A stretch of DNA of 64,000 bases from Porphyromonadaceae bacterium FC4. Its GTDB lineage: Bacteria; Bacteroidota; Bacteroidia; Bacteroidales; Porphyromonadaceae. Where the stretch lies: positions 1 through 64,000 of the forward strand of contig LT635552.1 of assembly GCA_900120395.1 (NCBI GenBank), written 5' to 3'. Positions within the stretch are counted from its first letter, which is position 1. Every line of letters begins with the position of its first letter. The position numbers were made by a program, and so were the translations under genes. Positions 43,068 to 55,407 of the stretch are shown piece after piece. The notes beneath the pieces are model-generated. The model was not told the DNA's origin. It did not search any database and was given only the letters and a program-made list of their open reading frames with translations.

Positions 43068-44873
43068 TTATAGGTAAGCCGGGTTTTGCTTGAGTCCACT
43101 ATTTACCTGGATCGCCCGTCCCGGAAGTGGGAACCACTCATACTTGCGATCCCGCTTAGCCGGATAGTGAAATCCATCGTCAGTAGCGCGTCCGAAGAAC
43201 CACCACTGTCCCTGTGTAAACTTGTCGAAACGCCGGAGGTCCGTACGTCTGCGTCTGCCTTCGGAGAGGAACTCAAGTCCCCACTCGCTCAGCATCCAGT
43301 CTAGGTCAAAGGCTTCAAAACCGGGGCCGGGCTTCTGGAGTTCGCCACGGTCTTTTGGCATGAAGTATCGGCTACGTACACTGTTCACGAGACTCTTCGC
43401 GCCTTCGACGTCTCCACCCCTGAGCTTGCACTCAGCAAGGGTGTAGACGACCTCGGATAGCCTGAACTCCACCTCATCAATATCCTGAAAGTCGACGCCT
43501 GCACCCTCTGGATAGATAGGATACTTGACCAGGCGTACACCGGAGTTGGTCTCTCCCCATCGCGGAGACATCACTGTCTCGAGGTTGCGTCCTTTATTCA
43601 AAAACGTCCCGACTTGGTCTACATAGACAAGGTCTTGACCATCACGGTCAGCATCCGCCTTGAGGGGCGATCCGGTGCCAAACTTTTCGCGAATAACACC
43701 CTTCAGGAACATGCCTTTGTGCTCACCTGTGCCGTAGTCGTAGGTATAGTTTTGTTTCCGTATATCCTTGTCATTGAATCGCTCATAGACAGCACCTAGC
43801 TTATCCGAGTAGTCGTGTAGGAAACTCTTGGGCTTGTCCGTACCACCGTAGGGAAGTACGCGTCCACTGTTGTCCCACGAAGGGGCAAGAATCACGCAGT
43901 TCCACCCACTCTGCGAGTAGGTACCACCCATGTAGTCCCAGATGTTATAGGGGACGAAGGGCATCACGCGCATCCATCCAAGGTTCACCTGTCCTACTTC
44001 GTTAGCAAACGCCATCACCACTTCCGGGCACTGGGTATTGTTGATGTCGTAGATATCACGGTAGTCGTCTGCCAGCTGATACACACCGTACTTGCCATCC
44101 AAGATCTCCTGTGCGATCTGAGCACACTCCGTGTACTTTGCCTGCTTCACAAACACCTCAGAGTTTAGGAGCAGTCTCATCTTGATCATTCGGTTGGTCG
44201 CTTGATTCATCCGGTTGCGTGTTGCTCCCGACCCATCTTCCTTCATGAGCGGCTCCAGAGACTCGTCTAGTTCCTTGATGATGTAGTCATAAATCATCTG
44301 ACATCCCTTGTCAAAGTCATCGTCTACACTGCCGGGAATCTCACCGGATGCCGACTCATAGAGGGGAAGTGCCCCACCCCATATTTCAAAGATATTGTAG
44401 TAAGCCCATGCTCTAAGCGTACGAATTTCTGCAGCATAGGATGCCAGCTTTGCTGCGCTGACGTTGATAGAAGCAGGGTCAAGATCCTTGAGGTCATCCA
44501 GGACCGTATTGCATAGACCGATGGTCGTCCAAGCCGTGGACCAGGTCTGCTGGATGATTTTGGACTCGGGGGTCCAAGTATGAGACGAGAGGACAAACTT
44601 CTCCGCCTCATCGTAGCCCCATAGTCCACCGTTCCATGCCCGCCATGCGACCTGGTCTGCCGAAAACTCCTGCAGGTACCAGAAGTACTCCACATAGCTC
44701 GTTGCTGCTTTTTCGTAGATAGCGCCTACTGCGCCCTTGAGGCTCATCTCGTTTTGGTAGTAGTTCCCGGCATCTACTCGGTCATATACCTGCTCGTCGA
44801 GATTGGTACATGAGCTAAAAAGTAGGCCAAAGAGGAGCCCAAAGCTAAGTATATAATATCTGTATTTATTCAT
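43068..44873 (-). CDS. susD: SusD/RagB-family starch-binding lipoprotein
   Basis: This 601-residue lipoprotein (lipobox FSSC, Cys22) has the RagB/SusD helical fold with TPR-like repeats (RTLRAWAYYNIFEIWGGALP and the later FRLSEVVYTLAECKLRGGDV; both 20 residues). The C-terminus has RRTDLRRFDKFTQGQWWF and PLPGRAIQVNSGLKQNPAYL. SusD binds starch helices on the surface and forms the lid of the SusC transporter. It follows susC by 22 bases. Confidence 0.93.
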   Translation of the reverse strand: MNKYRYYILSFGLLFGLLFSSCTNLDEQVYDRVDAGNYYQNEMSLKGAVGAIYEKAATSYVEYFWYLQEFSADQVAWRAWNGGLWGYDEAEKFVLSSHTWTPESKIIQQTWSTAWTTIGLCNTVLDDLKDLDPASINVSAAKLASYAAEIRTLRAWAYYNIFEIWGGALPLYESASGEIPGSVDDDFDKGCQMIYDYIIKELDESLEPLMKEDGSGATRNRMNQATNRMIKMRLLLNSEVFVKQAKYTECAQIAQEILDGKYGVYQLADDYRDIYDINNTQCPEVVMAFANEVGQVNLGWMRVMPFVPYNIWDYMGGTYSQSGWNCVILAPSWDNSGRVLPYGGTDKPKSFLHDYSDKLGAVYERFNDKDIRKQNYTYDYGTGEHKGMFLKGVIREKFGTGSPLKADADRDGQDLVYVDQVGTFLNKGRNLETVMSPRWGETNSGVRLVKYPIYPEGAGVDFQDIDEVEFRLSEVVYTLAECKLRGGDVEGAKSLVNSVRSRYFMPKDRGELQKPGPGFEAFDLDWMLSEWGLEFLSEGRRRRTDLRRFDKFTQGQWWFFGRATDDGFHYPAKRDRKYEWFPLPGRAIQVNSGLKQNPAYL

Positions 44874-44895
44874 TACTTCTCTCTGTCTATAGTGG

Positions 44896-47847
44896 TTATT
44901 TCAGTCGGAAGGTAACTCCCAGGCTCAACTGAGTCGCAGTCGGATATGCGTCACTGACGTCCACACCCGGTTCGATTCCGTTGGTCCGCACAATAGATGG
45001 ATCATTGCCGGAGTACTTCGTAAGCGTAAAGAGGTTCTTTGCGGAGAGGTAGAGACGGAGATCCTGGAGTACCGCTTTATTCTCCGGGACAAAGGTATAG
45101 CCCAGGGTCAGGTTGGAGAGCTTGAAGTAGCTTCCGTTCTCCAGGAAGAACGAGGTGATCGTCCCTCCGCTCGTGCGTACAGCTTTATCCTCCAGATATG
45201 CAGAGCGCAGGACATTATCCGTACCGGCTCCCTGGAGGCCCATACCATATTTGCGCATATTGAAGATATCAAAGCCAAAGGCACCATTGAACATAAAGCT
45301 CAGGTCCCAATTCTTGTACGTCATGAAGTTATTCCACGACAAGAAGTGACGCGGTGCACCGTTACCTATGTAACGCTTGTACTTCGGATCCGCCTGAGAT
45401 ACGGGTACTTCATTGTTTTTATCATCCAGGATGAGCATATTACCATGCTCGTCCACGCCACTGTATTCATAGCCGTAAAACTGACCGATCTTACCCTTTT
45501 CGGCGATACGGAAGAAGTACTCACTACTACCTACACCCGGCTTTTGATAAAGTTCAAGGTAAGAAGCCTTGTACACATCATTCGAGAGCTTGCGCAGTGT
45601 TGTCTCTCCAAAGGAGTAAACAATGCCGGTGGTATAGGCAAACGGCTCGTTTTTCACGACATCAGCTTCTAGTGAAAGCTCCACACCTTGGTTTTGGGTG
45701 GTACCTACATTCACTAGGATATTATCGTATACAAACGGTGGCTGAGGTGCGGTATAGCGATAAAGTAGGTCTTCGGATCGACGGTCAAAGTACTCAATGG
45801 ATCCACGAAGTCGATTCCATAGAGAGAAGTCAACACCGACATTGATAGCAACACTCTTTTCCCACGCTAGGTTGGGGTTAGCATTGACTGAGGGCGCATA
45901 TCCTGTCGTCCAAGTTCCATCAAATAGGTAACTACCGCTTGTACTGTAGGTGGATAGAGAGAGGTAGGAGCCAAAGTCCGAACGACCGGTCACGCCATAG
46001 GACACCCGGGGCTTGAGCGAGTTGATCGTTTCCTTGTGGTCAGATAGCAGGTCTAGCTCGGTCAGCTCGACTGCTAGAGAAGCTGCGGGGAAGTAGCCCC
46101 ACTTATTATTGGCACCAAACTTGGATGATCCCTCATACCTCAGCGATGTCGAAGCAAAGATGAGGTTGCGCCAGTTGTAGTTGAGTCGTCCAAAAAAGCC
46201 GGCTAGCACGGATTGAGACTTACCAGCATACATCTCCGCTTTTCCTTCTTTCAGATAAGACCCGCTACCGATGCCCCAGTGCTTGGTGTTATCAAAAGTA
46301 AAGTCATTGTTCTGTGCAAACATCTGCTCCCAGTTGGACTGTTCGTAGGAGTACCCGAGCATCAGTTTTAGATTGTGTTCCTCTACATCGAGTGAGTAGT
46401 TGAGTAGCCACTCCAGTCTATTGGTCCACCACTTCTGGTAGCGCATCTCAGCTCTACCATTATAGCCGTTCCAAAAGGACTCACCTGCAGTCGAGGGCGT
46501 GTAGTAGTGTTGCTTGAGGTCGTTGTAGTGGAGTGAGTAGCTGAGCGATGTGTTGACATCATGCATCTCGTTCCTAAAGATGCTGTACTTCGCATCTGCA
46601 GAGCCCAAGAGATAGAGCCGCTGACCGTCACTGGTATTCTGATTCATCTCAGACACCGGGTTGCGCGCCCCCGTGGGAGAAGTAGGCTGATAGTAGGTGC
46701 CGTCCTCATTTTTTACCGGCATGGTGGGGTTCATATTGAGGGCAGTATCGATGTATCCTGTATCGCCCCACACTTCGTTCACTCTACGAGCAGAAAGGCT
46801 GCTATTGAGCGTCAGACGGTTATCGATCACCTTTTGCTCTGCCACAAGCCGTGCACCATACTCTTCTCTATTGCTGATGATATCCAGTCCATTAGCACGC
46901 TTATAGTTGAGCGATGCTCCGTAGAATCCATTCTTGGTACTTCCGTCGATTGATAGGTATTGGTTGGTGTCGTAGGCTGCTTTTCGGGTAATGAGACTAT
47001 ACCAGTCCGTGTCGTATCCGTAGTCTACCCCTCGGCGTGAGCGTCTAAACTCCTCCGGCGATAGGATGTCGGGGCGTGGTTTTGCTACATTGAGTGCCAC
47101 GTAGCTATCGTAGGTGATGGTAGGGGTACCCTCTTCTCTGGAGCCCTTCTTGGTCGTGATGAGGATCACACCATTGGCTCCTCGCGTCCCGTAGATAGCG
47201 GCAGATCCTGCATCCTTTAGTACCGTGATGGACTCAATGTCCTGAGCAGCGATATTGCGGATGTCAGCTCCCGCGATACCGTCCACCACCACGAGAGGTC
47301 CGTTGGAGGCAGATATAGAGGTGGCTCCACGTATCTGTAGGGAAGAGCTGGCGTTGGGGTCTGCTGCAGCAGATGTGCTGACGTTGAGACCCGCCACCTT
47401 ACCTGCTACCATCTCCATGGGGTTGTTCATAGCCCCTTGGTTGAAGGACTCCTTGCTGATCTGCACAATGGAGCTTGACAGCTCCTTTTTGTCCAATGAC
47501 CCGTAGCCAATGACCACGACCTCATCAAGTAGCTCGCGATCCTCAAGAAGCGTCACTGTCAAGGGCATGGAGACCTCCGAAACAGCGATCTCCCGGGTCT
47601 GAAAGCCAACGTATGAAAATGTGAGGATGTCTTTTTTATCCAGCCGTAGGCTAAACTCTCCGTCGAAATTGGTGATGGTACCAAGCCCTGGCTTAGCCGT
47701 CACCTGTACCGTCACGCCTATCAGCGGATCACCCTGCTGGTCGACCACTTTACCATGTGCCGTCAGCTCTTGACCCCAGGCCTGACTTGTGCCAAGCACC
47801 ATGCATAGGAGGAGCATCAGGGTGCTTACTGTTGCCTTTATGTTCAT
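44896..47847 (-). CDS. susC: SusC/RagA-family TonB-dependent transporter
   Basis: This 983-residue outer membrane protein has a signal peptide (QAWGQ, about 26). A carboxypeptidase-regulatory-like domain follows (GKVVDQQGDPLIGVTVQV through FDGEFSLRL, about 32-105), then the TonB box DEVVVIGYGS (about 108-117), a plug with ITVLKDAGSAAIYGTRGANG and a large barrel ending in LGVTFRLK. It would import malto-oligosaccharides together with SusD. It lies 29 bases after the GH97 gene and 22 before susD, in one operon. Confidence 0.94.
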   Translation of the reverse strand: MNIKATVSTLMLLLCMVLGTSQAWGQELTAHGKVVDQQGDPLIGVTVQVTAKPGLGTITNFDGEFSLRLDKKDILTFSYVGFQTREIAVSEVSMPLTVTLLEDRELLDEVVVIGYGSLDKKELSSSIVQISKESFNQGAMNNPMEMVAGKVAGLNVSTSAAADPNASSSLQIRGATSISASNGPLVVVDGIAGADIRNIAAQDIESITVLKDAGSAAIYGTRGANGVILITTKKGSREEGTPTITYDSYVALNVAKPRPDILSPEEFRRSRRGVDYGYDTDWYSLITRKAAYDTNQYLSIDGSTKNGFYGASLNYKRANGLDIISNREEYGARLVAEQKVIDNRLTLNSSLSARRVNEVWGDTGYIDTALNMNPTMPVKNEDGTYYQPTSPTGARNPVSEMNQNTSDGQRLYLLGSADAKYSIFRNEMHDVNTSLSYSLHYNDLKQHYYTPSTAGESFWNGYNGRAEMRYQKWWTNRLEWLLNYSLDVEEHNLKLMLGYSYEQSNWEQMFAQNNDFTFDNTKHWGIGSGSYLKEGKAEMYAGKSQSVLAGFFGRLNYNWRNLIFASTSLRYEGSSKFGANNKWGYFPAASLAVELTELDLLSDHKETINSLKPRVSYGVTGRSDFGSYLSLSTYSTSGSYLFDGTWTTGYAPSVNANPNLAWEKSVAINVGVDFSLWNRLRGSIEYFDRRSEDLLYRYTAPQPPFVYDNILVNVGTTQNQGVELSLEADVVKNEPFAYTTGIVYSFGETTLRKLSNDVYKASYLELYQKPGVGSSEYFFRIAEKGKIGQFYGYEYSGVDEHGNMLILDDKNNEVPVSQADPKYKRYIGNGAPRHFLSWNNFMTYKNWDLSFMFNGAFGFDIFNMRKYGMGLQGAGTDNVLRSAYLEDKAVRTSGGTITSFFLENGSYFKLSNLTLGYTFVPENKAVLQDLRLYLSAKNLFTLTKYSGNDPSIVRTNGIEPGVDVSDAYPTATQLSLGVTFRLK

Positions 47848-47876
47848 GATTTATGTCTTATATTATTAGTGGATCT

Positions 47877-50018
<2,142 letters not shown>

Positions 50019-50040
50019 TTATGGTTCTTTTTCTACCGTT

Positions 50041-50072
50041 GAGCGAGATGTCCTGTCTCGGGACAGACGCTC
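50041..50072 (-). promoter_or_regulatory. Hairpin in the susB leader
   Basis: GAGCG and CGCTC close an imperfect stem with an inner GTCC/GGAC pair. It lies between the proposed promoter and the susB start codon and might affect translation or mRNA stability. No T-run follows, so it is not a terminator. Confidence 0.4.
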
Positions 50073-50100
50073 TTCTAAATAATGAAATACGGCTCTAGCA

Positions 50101-50133
50101 CAAAGTTGCGTAGAAAAAGCCCCTCCTAGCAAA
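50101..50133 (-). promoter_or_regulatory. Probable sus operon promoter
   Basis: On the minus strand TTTG (50130-50133) is followed after 21 bases by CAACTTTG (50101-50108), one mismatch from TAnnTTTG. It would give a leader of about 95 bases. The weak -7 box suits a promoter that needs an activator such as SusR. Confidence 0.5.
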
Positions 50134-50278
50134 TAACCCTAAAATAATATAGCTAATTCACCAAGGATATTTTCACAAGTCACAGATTACAAAACAGTTA
50201 AGCCATCACGATGACTTCTGAAATATAATAGATATATCCCCTATTTAATAAAATATAGAGCACAAAAACCCCATTTCC

Positions 50279-51922
50279 TCACTTCATTCTTCCGATCTTC
50301 ATGATTTCGCTCTCGAAATCCTTATTATCGACAAGAGATTTATTTTTTGCCCGCGTCTTGTAGGTATTGATTGTATTGACCGAATAATTGAGAAAACGAG
50401 CGATCTGCTCAGGCTTGGTGATTCCTACTCGGATGAGTGCAAAAATCCTCATCTCAGGGGTCATGGCTCCTCCGGGCTGGATATCCTCTCGCTCTTCCGG
50501 GGGAAAAAGCATATTGTACTCCGCTATATAGGTGGGGAAAAGGCGGGTAAACGTCTCGTCAAAGTCCACATACATCTCTTTTCGTCCCTGGATCACGTAG
50601 CTGCGCTTGAGCCGATGACGTATGGCATCGTACTGACCTGCCTCAATCTTTTTGAGGACGAAGTGAAAGAGCTCCTCCTGCTCCCGGATATAGCCCGCCT
50701 GACGGCTAAAGGACAAGCCAATATACTCATCCTTGATAGCGTTGGCTTCTTCCATTCGTTCATTGGTGAGACTCAGTGCATTGTTTTTCTCCACGATAGT
50801 TCTGGTGGCAAGACGGAGGCGACGCATCTGCGCTACAATGACTACAAACGCCCCGATAAGCATGAGGCAGAGGATCGATACGGCAACGGTGTAGGTCATC
50901 ATCTGCTGCCGGCGCAGCTCGATCTCACGCAGACGTCTTTGCTCAATCACAGGACGTATATCCCCCACGCTCATCTTGCGGTGCTTGGCGTCGTAAAAGT
51001 TGGCATCCTCCAGAGCAACATCTATGTACTTCATCGCTCGCTCAACCTCTCCCGCTTGGTACAAAAGGGATGCCAGCTGACCCATGGAGGTGGTCTCACG
51101 AGTCCCGGACAAAATATCGTAGCACGCCGAAGTGGCAAAGCTCCGGACCGCCTGTGAGACCTCTGCCTGCCTCATATAGGTCTGCCCAAGCAGCGAGTAG
51201 GCAATCGCTCGATCACTATTGCTCAAGTCGTTTTTCTCCAGATAGGCAGAGAGGGTTTTCAGAGCCTGATCCTGCCTACCTCCCTCCAGGTAGTAGTGGG
51301 ACAGCACATAGAGCTTGAGTGATGAGTCGTCATCCAAAAGCCTCAGGGCGGAGTCAGCATAGGCAAGGCCCTCACGACGATAGGTCTCTGCCAGCTCAAC
51401 AGTATGGCTGTTGTACAAGGAGAGATCAAAGCTATTTTTCATCTGCAACAGATAGAGCTCTACCTCTTCCTCCCGAGTGAGGTTGTATCGATCGAGCTTC
51501 CTAATCACGTCTGATGTCTCCAAGAAGAGCCCGGACGATAGAAAACAATAGGCTAGGGAGATCTCTGCCGCCCTCTGCTCTCGCGGACCAATAGCCTTCC
51601 CCAGCTCTACTGCCTCTTTGGCATACAGGTACGCTGAATCAAAGCGGTAAGGACGATACTCCTGAGCCACTTGCAGGGTTGCACGAAAACGTTCCCGGTC
51701 GTCCGATGAGGCAGCCAAAGCCTTACTCAGATCTCGCAGGCGGTCTTCTTTGAGCTGAGCATAGTAGGACTGGTTGGCTATCAGTCGGTCCAAGCTGTCC
51801 AACATCGGCATCGAATCACCAACGGGCTCATGCGACGAGCGACATGAGACAAGACCGACAAGCAAGATCATGCCACCCACCAACCACCCGTATATGGTAT
51901 GCTGCCACTTCATATCATTCAT
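50279..51922 (-). CDS. susR: SusR-type membrane-bound regulator
   Basis: This 547-residue protein has an N-terminal lipoprotein-like signal or membrane segment (about 11-28, LVGLVSCRSS) and TPR-like helical repeats (about 50-325). A second membrane segment lies at about 344-366 (MMTYTVAVSILCLMLIGAFV), followed by a coiled linker. A LuxR-like helix-turn-helix near the end (TKPEQIARFLNYSVNTINTY, about 500-520) completes it. This matches SusR (DUF6377 type) of Bacteroides, which senses maltose or starch in the periplasm and activates sus genes. It is separated from susB by 278 bases. ATG 51913 (MKW) is a possible alternative start. Confidence 0.85.
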   Translation of the reverse strand: MNDMKWQHTIYGWLVGGMILLVGLVSCRSSHEPVGDSMPMLDSLDRLIANQSYYAQLKEDRLRDLSKALAASSDDRERFRATLQVAQEYRPYRFDSAYLYAKEAVELGKAIGPREQRAAEISLAYCFLSSGLFLETSDVIRKLDRYNLTREEEVELYLLQMKNSFDLSLYNSHTVELAETYRREGLAYADSALRLLDDDSSLKLYVLSHYYLEGGRQDQALKTLSAYLEKNDLSNSDRAIAYSLLGQTYMRQAEVSQAVRSFATSACYDILSGTRETTSMGQLASLLYQAGEVERAMKYIDVALEDANFYDAKHRKMSVGDIRPVIEQRRLREIELRRQQMMTYTVAVSILCLMLIGAFVVIVAQMRRLRLATRTIVEKNNALSLTNERMEEANAIKDEYIGLSFSRQAGYIREQEELFHFVLKKIEAGQYDAIRHRLKRSYVIQGRKEMYVDFDETFTRLFPTYIAEYNMLFPPEEREDIQPGGAMTPEMRIFALIRVGITKPEQIARFLNYSVNTINTYKTRAKNKSLVDNKDFESEIMKIGRMK

Positions 51923-51932
51923 CTGACTGACA

Positions 51933-51940
51933 CAAATATA
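51933..51940 (-). promoter_or_regulatory. Promoter -7 element of susR
   Basis: TATATTTG on the minus strand is a perfect TAnnTTTG. A TTT lies about 20 bases upstream. Transcription would start within a few bases of the ATG at 51922, which leaves almost no leader and favours the second ATG (51913). Confidence 0.5.
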
Positions 51941-52056
51941 AGATTTATTTGCAGTACTATAAACACTTCACATCATTTGCCGGCAACATTATCCTGCAAA
52001 AAACACGAAGGAGGAATACACTAGAGTCCCGGGGATTTCACGTTATGCTCCTTGCC
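51941..52056. other. Upstream flank of susR
   Basis: No gene or clear structure is visible in this short stretch between the susR promoter and copy 6 of the dispersed element. Confidence 0.4.
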
Positions 52057-52148
52057 AAAAAATTTGACGGATAGTAGCAAACTATTTCCAGTAGGAAAGA
52101 AAACGATTTGACGGATAGAAGAGAAATGTTTCCAGTACTAAACTTTTC
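52057..52148 (-). repeat. Dispersed MITE-like element, copy 6 (inverted, decayed)
   Basis: The element is inverted relative to copy 1. The outer dyad has changed from TTTCCtactGGAAA to a form reading TTTCCAGTACTAAAC on the plus strand, which destroys the stem. The inner dyad is intact. Terminal repeats are poor (GCCAAAAAA, TTTTCACC). Palindrome block 3 follows on its right. Confidence 0.85.
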
Positions 52149-52164
52149 ACCTCCCGAGTAGGGC

Positions 52165-52500
52165 CTGCCGACCCCGGAGGGGTCGCTCGCTCATAGCCCG
52201 GTGGTCAAGGCGCGAAGCGCTGAAGACCCCGGGAAAACCGAATAGCCCCAAAATAAAAACGACCCCGCAGGGGTCGCCATAGGTTTGAACCATTTGGCGA
52301 CCCCTGGCGGGGTCGGGGGGATGACTCTCGGTCGCTTTTTCCCGGGGTCATCGTCGGGGCTTCGCCCCTCCTCGACACCCGGGCTACGAAGGAGGCACCC
52401 CTACGGGGTGCTTCACACCAGCCGGCTATCCTAATAAGGGGCGAATATAAAAGGGGACGAAGCGGAAAGGGATCTGCCGAACCCGGAAGGGTCGAAGAAT
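52165..52500. repeat. GC-rich palindrome block 3 (REP/BIME-like)
   Basis: It has a forward long module (52191-52236, inner stem GCGC-GAA-GCGC), CGACCCCGCAGGGGTCG, CGACCCCTGGCGGGGTCG and a reverse long module (52336-52390, inner stem GGGGC-TTC-GCCCC). An ACCCCTACGGGGT palindrome follows. The order is the same head-to-head layout as in block 2. No gene is supported. Confidence 0.85.
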
Positions 52501-52554
52501 ATAGCTCCGTGTGGACTTTCACCACAGATGGATGACATGCCCGTCCTACAAAAA

Positions 52555-52589
52555 AATGGTGGTTGTACCGGATCGGTACAACCACCATT
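52555..52589 (-). terminator. Terminator of the alpha ribosomal operon
   Basis: A perfect 16-base stem (AATGGTGGTTGTACCG and its complement) with the three-base loop GAT lies 47 bases after rplQ. On the minus strand it is followed by TTTTTTGTAGG. Confidence 0.9.
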
Positions 52590-52635
52590 GGGTATCAGGT
52601 AAAGTAAGTGGGGGATTACTTATCACCCTCTTCGC

Positions 52636-53148
52636 TTACTTTTCTGCTTCTGCCTGTACGTCGCTGTTGTCTGTCTCTTCGACCTTGGCTGCTTCTGTAG
52701 CCGTAGCTTCGGACTTCTTCTTTCCTCCGCGACGTGAGCGGCGTGTCTTCTTCACGCTGTCGGACTTCTTGGCAATCTTGGTGCGGTCTTCGTTGAAGTC
52801 TACAAACTCGATGATCGCCATCATGGCATCGTCACCCTGGCGGCGGCCAATCTTCAGGATACGAAGGTAGCCTCCGGGACGATCGCCTACTTTGTCCGCA
52901 ATGTTGGAGAAGAGCTCCGCTACTGCATGCTTGTTTTGCAGCTTGCTAAACACTACTCGGCGTGAGTGAGTGGTATTCTCCTTGGACTTGGTGACCAATG
53001 GCTCGAGGTACACTCTCAGTGCTTTTGCCTTTGGCAGGGTAGTGGTGATCCGCTTGTGCTCAATCAACGAGTTAGCCATATTGGATAGCATAGCGCTACG
53101 GTGGCTGGCAGTACGGCTAAGGTGGTTGAATTTCTTATTGTGTCTCAT
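52636..53148 (-). CDS. rplQ: 50S ribosomal protein L17
   Basis: The first 125 residues are a normal L17 ([20 protein letters not shown], then [12 protein letters not shown]-like and [19 protein letters not shown]). A tail of about 45 residues, basic ([13 protein letters not shown]) then acidic ([15 protein letters not shown]), follows. Such tails are usual in Bacteroidota L17. It is the last gene of the alpha operon, nine bases after rpoA, and is followed by a strong terminator. Confidence 0.96.
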   Translation of the reverse strand: MRHNKKFNHLSRTASHRSAMLSNMANSLIEHKRITTTLPKAKALRVYLEPLVTKSKENTTHSRRVVFSKLQNKHAVAELFSNIADKVGDRPGGYLRILKIGRRQGDDAMMAIIEFVDFNEDRTKIAKKSDSVKKTRRSRRGGKKKSEATATEAAKVEETDNSDVQAEAEK

Positions 53149-53157
53149 TATCGTCTG

Positions 53158-54153
53158 TTACTCTTTATCAAGTTTGTACTTACTCACATCCATTCCAAAC
53201 GTCAGACCCAGCTTCTCGAACAGCTCTTCGATCTCGGAGAGGGATTTTTTCCCAAAGTTTCTGAACTTCAAGAGCTCTGAACGGGTATAGCCCACCAAGT
53301 CTCCCAAAGACTCTACTCCGGCTCCACGAAGGCAGTTGAGCGCTCGTACAGAGAGCTCCACGTCGGCTAGCTTGGTCTTGAGTAGCTGACGGGTGCGCAG
53401 TGTGTCGTCGTCGAATACGACTTCTTCCTCCTCCTCTACCTCAATGTCGATGTGATCATCGGTGCAGAGCGCAAAGTGGTGCATCAGGATATCTGCTGCG
53501 GACTTGAGCGCGTCCTTGGGGGAGATGGAGCCGTCGGTGTCGATGTCGATGGTCAGCTTGTCGTAGTCGGTCTTTTGCCCCACACGGGTGTTGTCGACAT
53601 CGATCTTGACGTTGGTAATAGGAGTATAAATAGCATCAATAGCGATCTGTAGCGGGTCGCTGAAGCTCTCCGCTATGTCCTCTGCCGGTACCCATCCTCT
53701 GCCCTTGTCGATGGTCAGCTGAATGGTAAATGCAGCGGACTTGTCGAGGTTGCAAATGACGAGGTCCTTGTTGAGCACCTCAAAACCCTGGAGCTGTGCG
53801 GAGATGTCTTTGCCGGTAAACTGAGAGCTCTCTTTACCATTGACAGTGACCACGACAGTCTCTTCGGCATCTGCATCAGCACGATGCTTGAGGCGTACTT
53901 TCTTGAGATTTAGGATGATATTGGTCACATCCTCCAGAACACCCGGAATGGTAGCAAACTCGTGCTGAACCCCATCGATCTTTATAGAGTTGATAGCGTA
54001 GCCCTCGGGGGATGATAGTAGGATCCGCCTGAGTGCATTACCGATGGTCATTCCATATCCTGGCTCAAGTGGCTTGAACTCAAACTTCCCATGTGTAGGG
54101 GAGGACTCAAGCATGATCACGCGATCGGGTTTTTGAAATGCTAATAATGCCAT
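53158..54153 (-). CDS. rpoA: DNA-directed RNA polymerase subunit alpha
   Basis: The 331-residue alpha subunit has the N-terminal assembly domain ([20 protein letters not shown], 20 residues, about 31-50) and the C-terminal domain with [19 protein letters not shown] and [19 protein letters not shown]. The acid-rich linker [13 protein letters not shown] lies between. It dimerises to scaffold RNA polymerase. It follows rpsD in the standard alpha operon order. Confidence 0.98.
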   Translation of the reverse strand: MALLAFQKPDRVIMLESSPTHGKFEFKPLEPGYGMTIGNALRRILLSSPEGYAINSIKIDGVQHEFATIPGVLEDVTNIILNLKKVRLKHRADADAEETVVVTVNGKESSQFTGKDISAQLQGFEVLNKDLVICNLDKSAAFTIQLTIDKGRGWVPAEDIAESFSDPLQIAIDAIYTPITNVKIDVDNTRVGQKTDYDKLTIDIDTDGSISPKDALKSAADILMHHFALCTDDHIDIEVEEEEEVVFDDDTLRTRQLLKTKLADVELSVRALNCLRGAGVESLGDLVGYTRSELLKFRNFGKKSLSEIEELFEKLGLTFGMDVSKYKLDKE

Positions 54154-54207
54154 GTCTCTTTATTATAGGGATAAATGTGTAAGTAAAACGGGGTTATGTA
54201 GTTCGTA

Positions 54208-54807
54208 TTACTTAGAATACAATTCAACAATAGCCTGCTCGGTGATGTTTTCGGGAATATCGGCGCGCTCAGGTATGTGGAGTAAGGTACCACTCAACGA
54301 TGCGTCGTCCCACGATAGCCAGGGGTATTGGTTGTGGCTGAGTGTCTGCACAGCGTTGGTGATGACCTCAACGCTCTTGGAGCGCTCGCGTATGCCGACT
54401 ACTTGACCGGGCTGTACACTGTAGGAGGGGATATCCATGACACGACCGTCCACCACGATATGACGGTGGTTCACGAGCTGACGTGCTGCAGCACGTGTAG
54501 GAGCAAGACCTAGACGGAATACGATGTTGTCCAGACGCTGCTCGAGGAGCTGTAGAAGGACTTCACCACGAACACCGGGCATACGAGATGCTCGCTCGTA
54601 GAGGTTGCGGAACTGGCGCTCCAGTACTCCGTAGGTATATTTTGCTTTTTGTTTTTCGCGCAGCTGAATACCGTATTCAGAGGTCTTGCGACGGCGGTTG
54701 TTGCCGTGCTGACCCGGGGGGTAATTCTTTTTGGTTTTTACGTTGCCAAAGATCTGCTCACCAAACTTGCGATTAATCCTGGCCTTTGGACCTGTATATC
54801 TTGCCAT
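54208..54807 (-). CDS. rpsD: 30S ribosomal protein S4
   Basis: This 199-residue S4 starts [20 protein letters not shown] and has the S4 RNA-binding domain ([38 protein letters not shown]). Its N-terminus lacks the zinc-binding cysteines of the long S4 type. It binds 16S rRNA early in 30S assembly and often regulates the alpha operon. A 187-base gap to rpsK contains no gene. Confidence 0.97.
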   Translation of the reverse strand: MARYTGPKARINRKFGEQIFGNVKTKKNYPPGQHGNNRRRKTSEYGIQLREKQKAKYTYGVLERQFRNLYERASRMPGVRGEVLLQLLEQRLDNIVFRLGLAPTRAAARQLVNHRHIVVDGRVMDIPSYSVQPGQVVGIRERSKSVEVITNAVQTLSHNQYPWLSWDDASLSGTLLHIPERADIPENITEQAIVELYSK

Positions 54808-54994
54808 TATAACTTTGTTTTATAGAGGTTTATACTAATGTATATCATGAAGATCAGCACGCACAGCCGCGTTGGTATCGGTGGGAGCTAAGGAGTAGCT
54901 CGAGACTATGGCTAAAATAGCCTACCGATCCACTAAAATATCTACGTGCAGCCCTCATTCTCACTCTTATATGATCACTTATGGGTGTAGCGGA

Positions 54995-55381
54995 TCAGGG
55001 CTTGCGTCTCTTGGGAGGACGGCAGCCATTGTGGGGCAGAGGAGTCACATCAACGATCTCCATCACTTCGATGCCTGCACCGTGGATGGTACGGATCGCA
55101 CTCTCACGACCGTTACCGGGGCCCTTGACGTAGACAGTCACCTTTCTCAGGCCTGCATCATACGCAGTCTTAGCGCAGTCTTCGGCAGCCATCTGTGCTG
55201 CGTAGGGGGTATTTTTCTTGGAGCTACGGAAGCCCATCTTACCCGAGCTTGACTGTGCGATAGCCTGACCTTGGTTGTTGGTAAGGGTGATGATGATGTT
55301 ATTGAAGGATGAGTGGATGTGGGCTTGCCCAATAGCGTCCACCTGGATATTCCGCTTCCTTGTAGTAGTTTTTTTTGCCAT
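54995..55381 (-). CDS. rpsK: 30S ribosomal protein S11
   Basis: This 128-residue S11 has the family pattern [40 protein letters not shown] and the C-terminal [17 protein letters not shown]. It forms part of the 30S platform. It lies 26 bases after rpsM. Confidence 0.98.
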   Translation of the reverse strand: MAKKTTTRKRNIQVDAIGQAHIHSSFNNIIITLTNNQGQAIAQSSSGKMGFRSSKKNTPYAAQMAAEDCAKTAYDAGLRKVTVYVKGPGNGRESAIRTIHGAGIEVMEIVDVTPLPHNGCRPPKRRKP

Positions 55382-55407
55382 ACTAATTCTGGGGGTTGAT
55401 TACTACG

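Noticed and set aside
54808-54994. Possible RNA gene between rpsK and rpsD
   Set aside because: The gap is longer than its neighbours, but I see no tRNA, no conserved RNA motif and no strong hairpin.
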